A stretch of 16,526 bases of DNA, from NCBI GenBank assembly GCA_902478715.1, contig CABSMC010000059.1, positions 1-16,526 on the forward strand, given 5' to 3'. The DNA comes from an uncultured Adlercreutzia sp. (GTDB lineage Bacteria; Actinomycetota; Coriobacteriia; Coriobacteriales; Eggerthellaceae). Numbering within the stretch: the first letter of the stretch is position 1; every line of letters starts with the position of its first letter. The notes beneath the pieces were generated by a model. That model did no database searches. It was not told where the DNA came from and saw nothing but the letters and a program-made list of their open reading frames with translations. Shown here piece after piece: positions 1 through 6,399 of this stretch. A program made the position numbers and the translations under genes.

Positions 1-561
1 GCCGAGGTGACCGACGGCGCCGACGAGGCCGATGGGGTCGATGCGGCTGCGCTCCTCGTGGAAAGCCCCGCATTCGCCGAGTCGGTCGACGAGCTGCGTC
101 GCGAATGGCTGCGCTTGTTCGTCGGTCTGGGCACGCCCGAGGCGTCGTGCCTGGAATCCTTCTACGTGGAGCCTAACAGCCACATGTTCGGCAAGAACGT
201 CATCGCCGTGCGGGCGGCCTACCGGCGCCATGGCCTGGAGATCGAGCGACTGCACCGCGAGCCCGACGACCATTTGGGGCTCATGCTGGGCTTTCTCTCG
301 CGCCTTGTGGCCGAGGAGCGCGAAGCTGCAGAAGCCGGCGACGAGCAGCGGGCTGTCGCGCTCGCAGACGAGCAGGACGCGTTTCTGACCGAGCACGTCC
401 TTCCCTGGCTGGCCCCTTGGCGCTATGCTGTCGAGAAGCACGCGCGCACCGACTACTATCGCGGCGTCGGAGCATTCGTTTTCGGTTTGGTTGCCTGCTA
501 TGCCGGGCGCTTCGGCATTCGCTTCGACGGAGAGGCCTGCGCGTTCAAGCGGAGGAAGTAG
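1..561 (+). CDS. TorD/DmsD-type molybdoenzyme chaperone, 5' end probably outside window
   Basis: Cytoplasmic all-helical chaperone of the TorD/DmsD/NarJ family, which binds the Tat signal peptide of a molybdoenzyme A subunit and holds it until cofactor insertion. The frame is open to the left edge; the first in-frame start codon is GTG at 7, giving 184 residues, close to the family's usual 180-220. The true start may therefore lie at 7 or upstream. Family signs: an early SPAFAESVDELRREWLRLFVG helix, and a C-terminal stretch where acidic residues and EQDAFLTEHVLPWLAPW are followed by aromatic YYRGVGAFVFG, typical of the TorD family. It stops 27 nt before the NrfD-like gene, so both probably belong to one molybdoenzyme operon whose catalytic genes lie to the left. 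It might also serve the Tat-exported enzyme at 3065. Family is fairly certain; the client is inferred. Confidence 0.8.
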   Translation, partial: AEVTDGADEADGVDAAALLVESPAFAESVDELRREWLRLFVGLGTPEASCLESFYVEPNSHMFGKNVIAVRAAYRRHGLEIERLHREPDDHLGLMLGFLSRLVAEEREAAEAGDEQRAVALADEQDAFLTEHVLPWLAPWRYAVEKHARTDYYRGVGAFVFGLVACYAGRFGIRFDGEACAFKRRK

Positions 562-588
562 CGTCGGTGCCTTTGAGGGGAGGTGCGT

Positions 589-1467
589 ATGCTGGGGACG
601 TTCGTGGTGCTGTACCTGTTTCTGGGCGGCGTCGGCGCCGGCGCGCTGTTCGTGGCGGCTGTGTGGTCGCTGCTGTTCCACCGCACGGTGACGCGCACCT
701 TCGAGCAGAGCCGTGCCTTCCGGGCTTTGGCGGGAAGGCTCTACCTCGTCGGCTTCGGGCTCCTAGCGCTCTCGGTGTTCTGCCTGCTGATTGATCTGGG
801 CAGTCCGCACCGCTTCTTCCTGCTGTTTCTGCGGCCGACGGCATCGCTGCTGTCGGTGGGATCCTTCGTCCTGCTGGCGACGCTGCTCGCCTCGGGCCTC
901 CTGGCCGCGTTCCACGCCCTCGGCTGGTCGGCGCCCTCTTGGACGCGCAAGGGGCTGGAAGTGATTTGCGCGGTGCTGGCGGCCGTGCTCATGGTGTACA
1001 CCGGCCTGTACCTGGCGTGGATGGAGGCGGTGCCCCTTTGGAATAACGCGGCCCTTCCGGCTCTGTTCGCTCTTTCGTCGTTCTCCTCGGGAGCGGCGAT
1101 TGTGCTTCTGCTCGTGCCCTATACGCGCGATTGGGCGCTTCTGAGCGGTTGGGTCGACGGCCTGCATCGGGTGCACCTCGCGGCCCTTGGGCTTGAGTTT
1201 CTGGCGCTTGTCGCCTTTGTCGCTCTGGCCGTGGTGAACCCGTTCGCGGGCCCGAGCCTCGTGCGGCTCGTCTCGCCTGCGGGGCAAGGCCCCTGGTTTA
1301 TCGCGGGCTTCGTGCTGGGCGGCATCGTCGTTCCTTTTGGAGCCGAGGCAGCGCGCCCCTTTACGGGTAGAACTGCGCCGGTGGCCGCAGTTGAGGTTCT
1401 GTGCCTCTTCGGAGGACTGATTCTGCGGTTCTGCCTGGTGCTGGCCGGAAGTCATTGGCTCGGGTGA
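589..1467 (+). CDS. NrfD/PsrC-type membrane anchor subunit
   Basis: Integral membrane subunit of the NrfD/PsrC/DmsC superfamily, which exchanges electrons with the quinone pool for a molybdoenzyme or cytochrome complex through a ferredoxin-like B subunit. The product has 292 residues and about eight hydrophobic segments: roughly 3-29, 49-69, 83-110, 122-145, 152-176, 188-213, 233-251 and 264-287. Family signs are the N-terminal FLGGVGAGALF segment, the GSPHRF loop after helix 2, and YTGLYLAWMEAVPLWNNAALP followed by a Ser-rich FALSSFSSGAA helix, as in NrfD proteins. ATG at 589 is preferred over GTG at 583 because a GAGGGGAGG ribosome-binding site ends five bases before it. It follows the TorD-like gene by 27 nt. 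No A or B subunit is beside it on the left within the window, so its partners are either off the left edge or the A/B pair at 3065-6281. Confidence 0.85.
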   Translation: MLGTFVVLYLFLGGVGAGALFVAAVWSLLFHRTVTRTFEQSRAFRALAGRLYLVGFGLLALSVFCLLIDLGSPHRFFLLFLRPTASLLSVGSFVLLATLLASGLLAAFHALGWSAPSWTRKGLEVICAVLAAVLMVYTGLYLAWMEAVPLWNNAALPALFALSSFSSGAAIVLLLVPYTRDWALLSGWVDGLHRVHLAALGLEFLALVAFVALAVVNPFAGPSLVRLVSPAGQGPWFIAGFVLGGIVVPFGAEAARPFTGRTAPVAAVEVLCLFGGLILRFCLVLAGSHWLG

Positions 1468-1473
1468 TACAAT
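1465..1473 (+). promoter_or_regulatory. Possible extended -10 promoter for the GntR-SPFH pair
   Basis: TGATACAAT at 1465-1473 matches the extended -10 pattern (TG, one base, then TACAAT). It overlaps the stop codon of the NrfD-like gene and lies 63 nt before the GntR start. No good -35 hexamer is visible at 16-18 bp, which is tolerated by extended -10 promoters. Prediction by eye only. Confidence 0.3.
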
Positions 1474-1535
1474 GCGAGCCGACGTAAAACCAGCGTGCTC
1501 GTTGGGCGCGCAAACAGGAAGGCAGCGAACGGTTT

Positions 1536-1922
1536 ATGGCCCTGTTCGAGATAGACGAATCAAGCGGACTCCCCGTATGGGTGCAGCTGCGCAACCGGTT
1601 CGTGTACCTCATCAAGACGGGCTACTACCAACCCGGCGACCAGCTGCCCAGCGTGCGCACCTTGGCCGCCGAGGCCGCCATCAACTACAACACCGTGAGC
1701 AAGGTGTACGTCAATTTGGAAAGTGACGGCTACGTCGAGTCCGTGCGCGGCCGGGGCGTGTTCGTGCGCGATATCGGCGGGAAGGCCGATGACGTGCGCT
1801 CTATCGCCGACACTGAGATCGAGGGCTGCATCCGGCGCTGTTTGGCCTTGGGCATGACCATAGACGAGGTCACCCTGCGCATGATGGACGTGACCCACCG
1901 TTTGAAGGACGAGAAGTCCTGA
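1536..1922 (+). CDS. GntR-family transcriptional regulator, YtrA-type (short)
   Basis: DNA-binding repressor-type protein of 128 residues. Residues about 10-78 form a GntR winged helix: PVWVQLRNRFVYLIKTGYY, then the PGDQLPSVRTLAAE recognition region, NYNTVSKVYVNLESDGYVE and the wing sequence RGRGVFV. The C-terminal part is only about 50 residues, helical and rich in charged residues. That is the YtrA subfamily layout, without the large FadR or UbiC-like effector domain. A purine-rich AGGAAGG sits 13 nt before the ATG, a rather long spacing. The stop is 23 nt before an SPFH protein gene, so the two are probably co-transcribed; YtrA-type regulators usually control their own operon, often for envelope stress or transport. 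The ligand is unknown. Family call is secure; target genes are inferred from position. Confidence 0.9.
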   Translation: MALFEIDESSGLPVWVQLRNRFVYLIKTGYYQPGDQLPSVRTLAAEAAINYNTVSKVYVNLESDGYVESVRGRGVFVRDIGGKADDVRSIADTEIEGCIRRCLALGMTIDEVTLRMMDVTHRLKDEKS

Positions 1923-1945
1923 TCCTCGAAGAGGGGGAGAGTTCC

Positions 1946-2905
1946 ATGCTGAATCGCACTGCGAAGACCGAGCGTGAGGGCCGCGCGCGCCGCGCCACGG
2001 GTATCGAGAAGTACAATTCCAACGTCGATCGCCGCACCTCCCAGAACGGGCCGCTTGTTTTCTCGGCCTTCGTCGCCGTGGTGGTGTTCGCCTGTGTGCT
2101 GGGAGGCGGGTTCGCGCTGACAGGGGAGTTCAACGTCTGGTGGCTTTTGGGGGCGCTTGTGGTAGCTTGGGCCGCCACGATGTGCGCGCACATCGCCATG
2201 CAGTGGGAAAAGGTGGTCATCTTCCGCTTCGGCAAGTTCAACCGCATGGCGGGGCCCGGGCTATACCTCACCATTCCCTTCATCGAGCAGACGGCGCTCA
2301 AGGCTGACCAGCGCATCATGGTCACCGGCTTCGGCGCTGAGGAGACCCTGACGAGCGATCTGGTGCCCATCAACGTGGACGCGGTGCTGTTCTGGATGGT
2401 GTGGGACGCGAAAAAGGCGTGCCTAGAAGTGGAGAACTACTACAACTCCGTGTCGCTGGCGGCCCAGACGGCCCTGCGCGACGCCATCGGCCGCGCCAGC
2501 GTGTCGGAGGTGGCCATCCGCCGCAACCAGCTCGACCAGGAGCTGCAGGAGGTCATCGAGGAGCGCACGAGCGTGTGGGGCATCACCGTCATGTCCGTGG
2601 AGATTCGCGACATCGTCATTCCGCAGGATCTGCAGGAGGCCATGTCCGCCGAGGCTCAGGCCGAGCGCGAGAAGAATGCCCGCATGGTCCTGGCTGAGGT
2701 TGAGAAGGACATCTCTTCGATGCTGGTGGACGCCGCCAACGTATACGACGAGAACGAGCTGGCCGTGCGCCTGCGTACCATGCACCTGCTCTACGAGTCC
2801 GTGAAGAACTCCGGCGGTACGGTGGTCATCCCGAGCGCCTACTCCGAGGGCTTCACCGACGCCGGTCTCGACCGCGCCCTCGACAGCTTGAAGACGGGGA
2901 AATAG
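1946..2905 (+). CDS. SPFH/Band 7 (stomatin/slipin-like) membrane protein
   Basis: Membrane-anchored SPFH protein of 319 residues; the family scaffolds membrane microdomains and often controls membrane proteases or channels. Residues 1-35 are basic and cytoplasmic-looking. Two hydrophobic segments follow at about 37-60 and 65-85, then a Band 7 domain at about 87-250, including EKVVIFRFGKFNRMAGPGLYLTIPFIE, the DQRIMVTGF strand, VDAVLFWMVWDAKKA and the helical region ending EAMSAEAQAEREKNARM. This follows slipins more than flotillins: there is no long EA-repeat coiled coil, and the C-terminal tail is short. A GAGGGGGAGAG ribosome-binding site precedes ATG 1946. No NfeD-type membrane protease gene, the common partner of slipins, is next to it. 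Pairing with a GntR regulator suggests envelope-stress control, which is inference. Confidence 0.88.
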   Translation: MLNRTAKTEREGRARRATGIEKYNSNVDRRTSQNGPLVFSAFVAVVVFACVLGGGFALTGEFNVWWLLGALVVAWAATMCAHIAMQWEKVVIFRFGKFNRMAGPGLYLTIPFIEQTALKADQRIMVTGFGAEETLTSDLVPINVDAVLFWMVWDAKKACLEVENYYNSVSLAAQTALRDAIGRASVSEVAIRRNQLDQELQEVIEERTSVWGITVMSVEIRDIVIPQDLQEAMSAEAQAEREKNARMVLAEVEKDISSMLVDAANVYDENELAVRLRTMHLLYESVKNSGGTVVIPSAYSEGFTDAGLDRALDSLKTGK

Positions 2906-2914
2906 GGGAAATTC

Positions 2915-2959
2915 TTACCAATTGGTAATCAGCCTTACTGAATTACCAGCCAGGTTACC
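2915..2959. promoter_or_regulatory. Cluster of TTACC/GGTAA elements, candidate operator of the molybdoenzyme operon
   Basis: A perfect 14-bp palindrome TTACCAATTGGTAA occupies 2915-2928. It is followed by TTAC at 2935, TTACC at 2943 and TTACC at 2955, the last inside the near-dyad AGGTTACCT at 2952-2960. All lie just upstream of a plausible promoter at 2971-2999. This is what an activator or repressor binding region would look like. The cognate regulator is not shown by the sequence; the response regulator at 8108 is one candidate and an off-window LuxR-type regulator another. Confidence 0.45.
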
Positions 2960-2970
2960 TTCACGGTATC

Positions 2971-2999
2971 TTGTAGCAGGGTGGAGCGCTCCGTATATT
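2971..2999 (+). promoter_or_regulatory. Putative sigma-70-type promoter of the molybdoenzyme A/B genes
   Basis: TTGTAG at 2971 and TATATT at 2994, separated by 17 bp, in an AT-richer patch of an otherwise GC-rich window. Transcription would begin near 3006, leaving a leader of about 60 nt before ATG 3065. The -35 is poor (only TTG matches), consistent with need for an activator at the TTACC elements upstream. Confidence 0.4.
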
Positions 3000-3064
3000 T
3001 GATCTTGTCAGGGGTCGGCTGCACGAGTCGACCGCAATCGATGAGATGGAATGAGGGGGATGCA

Positions 3065-5695
3065 ATGAGCGATTCTCACAACGTTCTGAAGTCCAGCGCC
3101 CTAACGCGCCGCACTTTCCTGAAAGGAAGTGCAGCCGCAGCGGTATCGGCGGGTGCGCTGGCGTCGCTTGCGGCTTGCGCACCAAAGGGCGCGGGCGACG
3201 GTGAGGAGGTTCTGTCCGACACCGGTGCGACCGCTATTGACGAGGGAACTTGGATTGCGGCCGCCTGCTGGGATAACTGCGGGGGTCGTTGCGTCAATCG
3301 TGTGCTCGTGCGCGATGGCGAAGTCGTGCGCATGGGAAGCGACACGTCCCATGACGACAGCTTCGGATGGCGTCAGCAGCGCGGTTGCCCGCGGGGCCGA
3401 GCGCGCGCTCAGCAGGTGCACGGGGATGACCGCATCAAATTCCCCATGAAGCGCAAGAGCTGGCAGCCGGGCGGCGGCGAGGCCGCCCATGGCGAGCTGC
3501 GCGGTGCCGACGAGTGGGAGAAGATATCCTGGGAGGAGGCGATCGGCTATATCGCCGAAGAGGCGAAGCGCATTTACGGCCAATTCGGCCCCACCTCGGT
3601 GATCGGAACGAAGAACCTTGCTATCGGCAAAGTGCTTCACCAACTGGGTGGTTACGTGAATCTGGCTGATACTAGCTCGGCGGGCACCTACTCGTTCAAC
3701 ATCGCTCCTTTGGGACTCCCGTCTCAAGATCTGGGAATGCTCAACGACCGCTACGACAACAAGAACGCCGAGACCATCGTGCTCATGGGCGGCAATTCGG
3801 CGTGGTCGTCGGGTGGATCGACGATGAATAACTTCAATGAGGCGAAAGAAGCCGGTGTCCAGTTTGTGTACGTTGGGCCCTCCTACAACGCCACAGCCGC
3901 TTATTTCGAGGCCCGCTGGGTGCCGGTGTATCCGGGAACCGACACGGCTTTCATGCTGGGCGTCTGCTATGAGATGATTCAGCAGGACGTCGTGGATTAC
4001 GATTTTCTGAATGCCTATTGCGTCGGATTCGATGCCGATCACATGCCCGAAGACGCGACAACGCAGGAACATTTTCGGGGATATTTGGAAGGCGCGTATG
4101 ACGGCGTTCCCAAAACGGCTGAGTGGGCGAGCGCCATTTGCGGGACGCCCGTTGAGGATATTCGCTGGTTCGCCGAAACGGTAGGGTGCGATCACAAGGT
4201 CATGCTTATGCACAACTACGCCCTCGCCCGCTGCCTCGGTGCCGAGAACGTCCCCCAGCTGTTCATGACGCTGGGGGCTATGGGCGGTCATTTCGGCAAA
4301 TCGGGCCATGCTTGCGGCGGAGCCTACAAGACCTACGCCGGCGAGGGCGGTCCTGTGCTCGTAGCGCCGGGGGATGCCGGATTGCCAGCCACGAAAAACC
4401 CTCTGGCCGACACTATGCCCGAGCCCCTTATGTGGCGCTGTATTCTTGAGGGGCGCTACAATAGCACCGGAATGCCCTATGGCAGCGATTTTTACCCTGA
4501 GACGATCAAGGAATCCGATTTCAAGTGGCTGCATATCGAAGGGCGCAATACGCTGCAGACCGCTGTCGGTGCGGCGGATATGCTGGAGGCTATCCAGAAG
4601 CTCGATTTGGTGACCATCCTTTCCTATTCCTTCGACACCAGCGCCAATTATGCGGACATCGTGCTGCCGCTCACGACGGAATGGGAGCGAGTGGGGGGTT
4701 TCCCGGGGCACCAGCGATCTCGCGAGACGCTTATCGTGTACAACCAGGTGACCGAGCCGCTGTGGGAGGCCAAAACCGAATTCGAGATCGGTCGCATGAT
4801 GGCCGAGGCCGTGGGCTTGTCCCCCGACGAGCTGTGGCCATTCAGCGAGGCTCAGGCCTTCTTCAATCAGATCGCCGGTGCCACCCTGCTCGACGCCGAC
4901 GGCGAGAAGAAACCACTCGTGACGATCACCGATGACGATATCGCCCAGTGGGGTGTGGAAGGTGCTGCTCAAGAGGGGTTCGTCGATCTGGCCTCGTTCT
5001 TGCAGGCCGGATGCTATACCGTGCAGCGCTCCGAGGGGGACGCCTATTCATTCATCGGCTATGAGGACTTCATTGCGGATCCCGAAGGACATCCTTTGGA
5101 AAGCGCTTCCGGGAAATTTGAGATCTACAACCAATACAAGGCTGATACGATCAACGCGATGGGCTACAGTCCGGAGGGCACCTACAAACCGTATCCCAAC
5201 TATGTCGTGCCCCCGACGGGCCGCGAGGGAACCTTCATCGATGGGAACATCGGCGGCGAGAAGAGCGAATTCCCCTTCATCATGTACAACCCCCACTATC
5301 TGCGTCGCGCCCATGGGGTGTTCGACGGAGCGCCGTGGTTGAGGGAGGCGTGGCCCAATCCCGTGTTCGTCAATGCTGCGGATGCGGCGGACAAGGGCGT
5401 AGCCGACGGAGATACGGTGAAGGTGACGACGCCGGCAGGCGCGACGCTGCGCACCGCCTCGGTTACTGAGATCGTCATGCCCGGCTGCATGGGCATTCCC
5501 CATGGCGCGCGGTTGGATTACGATGCGGCGGAGGGCATTGACCGTGGCGGCATGGATAACATCTTGTGCGGTTCGGTGACGAGCGGTATGGGCACGTCGG
5601 GCTATAACAACTACAACTGCAACTTCGAGAAGTATGACGGCGAGGCAATCGTGCCCGATTGCGAGCGGCCGGTACGCACGGTCGAAGTGGCGTAA
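3065..5695 (+). CDS. Tat-exported DMSO-reductase-family molybdopterin oxidoreductase, catalytic (A) subunit
   Basis: Catalytic subunit, 876 residues, of a bis-molybdopterin-guanine-dinucleotide enzyme acting outside the cytoplasmic membrane. The N-terminus has a Tat signal (T14 RRTFLK20, then an Ala-rich stretch) ending in LAAC at 35-38, which resembles a lipobox. An FS0 iron-sulfur site follows with C68, C72, C76 and C108 in DmsA-like spacing (Cx3Cx3Cx31C), then DDRIKFPMKR as in DmsA. ADTSSAG at about 201-207 aligns with the DmsA region supplying the molybdenum-ligand serine, so S204 or S205 is the candidate ligand. The C-terminal dinucleotide-binding domain starts near residue 720. ATG 3065 has GAGGGGGA four bases upstream and places the signal peptide correctly; upstream in-frame GTG 2981 and ATG 3041 do not. 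The substrate is not readable from sequence; Eggerthellaceae carry many such enzymes, including S- and N-oxide reductases and catechol dehydroxylases. The B subunit follows by 10 nt. Confidence 0.93.
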   Translation: MSDSHNVLKSSALTRRTFLKGSAAAAVSAGALASLAACAPKGAGDGEEVLSDTGATAIDEGTWIAAACWDNCGGRCVNRVLVRDGEVVRMGSDTSHDDSFGWRQQRGCPRGRARAQQVHGDDRIKFPMKRKSWQPGGGEAAHGELRGADEWEKISWEEAIGYIAEEAKRIYGQFGPTSVIGTKNLAIGKVLHQLGGYVNLADTSSAGTYSFNIAPLGLPSQDLGMLNDRYDNKNAETIVLMGGNSAWSSGGSTMNNFNEAKEAGVQFVYVGPSYNATAAYFEARWVPVYPGTDTAFMLGVCYEMIQQDVVDYDFLNAYCVGFDADHMPEDATTQEHFRGYLEGAYDGVPKTAEWASAICGTPVEDIRWFAETVGCDHKVMLMHNYALARCLGAENVPQLFMTLGAMGGHFGKSGHACGGAYKTYAGEGGPVLVAPGDAGLPATKNPLADTMPEPLMWRCILEGRYNSTGMPYGSDFYPETIKESDFKWLHIEGRNTLQTAVGAADMLEAIQKLDLVTILSYSFDTSANYADIVLPLTTEWERVGGFPGHQRSRETLIVYNQVTEPLWEAKTEFEIGRMMAEAVGLSPDELWPFSEAQAFFNQIAGATLLDADGEKKPLVTITDDDIAQWGVEGAAQEGFVDLASFLQAGCYTVQRSEGDAYSFIGYEDFIADPEGHPLESASGKFEIYNQYKADTINAMGYSPEGTYKPYPNYVVPPTGREGTFIDGNIGGEKSEFPFIMYNPHYLRRAHGVFDGAPWLREAWPNPVFVNAADAADKGVADGDTVKVTTPAGATLRTASVTEIVMPGCMGIPHGARLDYDAAEGIDRGGMDNILCGSVTSGMGTSGYNNYNCNFEKYDGEAIVPDCERPVRTVEVA

Positions 5696-5705
5696 GGGGG
5701 CTACC

Positions 5706-6281
5706 ATGACTCAGATTGGTTTCTACTTCGACCAGACTCGGTGCGCTGGCTGCAAGACCTGCCAGGTGGCATGCAAGGACAAGAACCGCCTGGGCGTAGG
5801 ACCTGTGGTGCGCAAGGTGGTAAGCCGACAGGTAGGCAGCTTTCCGACGGTAAAGATGTACCATGTTTCCGCCTCGTGCAACCATTGCGAGACGCCAGCC
5901 TGCATGGCGAAGTGCCCCACCGGCGCGCTTTCTAAAAACGAGGACGGCGCGGTGGTGCGCGACGCCGAGGCTTGCATCGGCTGCTCGAGCTGCGTGAACG
6001 CCTGCCCCTACGGCCACCCTCAGATCGACGAGGCGTCGGGCCTCTCGGTGAAATGCGACGCCTGCTCCGAATGGCGCGCGGCAGGGTATCTGCCCGCTTG
6101 TGTGGAGGCATGCCCCTATCGAGCGCTGGACTTCGGTGATATAGAGGAGCTGCGCGAGAAGTACGGCGATGATGCGGTGAGCGCGCTGCCCGCCATCGGC
6201 GAGGACACAACCGGTTCGCACGTGCTCATTCGGGCCCGCGCCGTGGCCTTGGAAGATGCGGGTGTACCCATCGTACTCTAG
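5706..6281 (+). CDS. DmsB-type four-cluster ferredoxin subunit (B subunit)
   Basis: Electron-transfer subunit of 191 residues with sixteen cysteines in four groups: C13/16/19/23, C58/61/66/70, C90/93/96/100 and C117/120/132/136. This is the layout of DmsB/NrfC-type subunits carrying four [4Fe-4S] clusters; the fourth group has the characteristic 11-residue insertion between its second and third Cys. It has no signal peptide, so it is expected to be carried across the membrane with the Tat-targeted A subunit (hitchhiker export), as known for DmsAB. ATG 5706 is preceded by AAGGGGG at 5694-5700, which overlaps the A-subunit stop, so translation is closely linked. There is no C (anchor) gene after it; a strong hairpin follows at 6303. 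Confidence 0.93.
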   Translation: MTQIGFYFDQTRCAGCKTCQVACKDKNRLGVGPVVRKVVSRQVGSFPTVKMYHVSASCNHCETPACMAKCPTGALSKNEDGAVVRDAEACIGCSSCVNACPYGHPQIDEASGLSVKCDACSEWRAAGYLPACVEACPYRALDFGDIEELREKYGDDAVSALPAIGEDTTGSHVLIRARAVALEDAGVPIVL

Positions 6282-6302
6282 TTAGTGACCCTCCCGCACG
6301 CG

Positions 6303-6333
6303 GTGCCGCAAGCCCGATTTGGGCTTGCGGCAC
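6303..6333. terminator. Strong hairpin after the A/B genes, probable terminator or mRNA 3'-end stabiliser
   Basis: Perfect 13-bp stem: GTGCCGCAAGCCC at 6303-6315 pairs with GGGCTTGCGGCAC at 6321-6333 around loop GATTT. It begins 22 nt after the B-subunit stop. There is no T-run after it, so it may be only a partial terminator that reduces read-through into the sensor kinase, or a 3'-end protector. Confidence 0.6.
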
Positions 6334-6399
6334 GCTGTGGTTTGGGAGTAGGCTGACAAGGTGTCATAGGAGTTGGGTCAACGATCCGGGGAGGCGGCC

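Noticed and set aside
2915..2960. NarL/NarP heptamer sites
   Set aside because: The TACC words do not fit the TACYYMT consensus at the later positions or the 7-2-7 spacing, so no specific regulator is named.
2981..3064. Upstream GTG/ATG starts extending the molybdoenzyme N-terminus
   Set aside because: They would put 28 or 8 extra residues before the Tat signal and lie inside the leader; the ribosome-binding site fits ATG 3065.
3101..4972. 623-codon open frame on the - strand across the molybdoenzyme gene
   Set aside because: The protein is His-, Arg- and Gly-rich with no recognisable domain, while the + strand frame has full DmsA-type motifs; long antisense frames are common in GC-rich genes.
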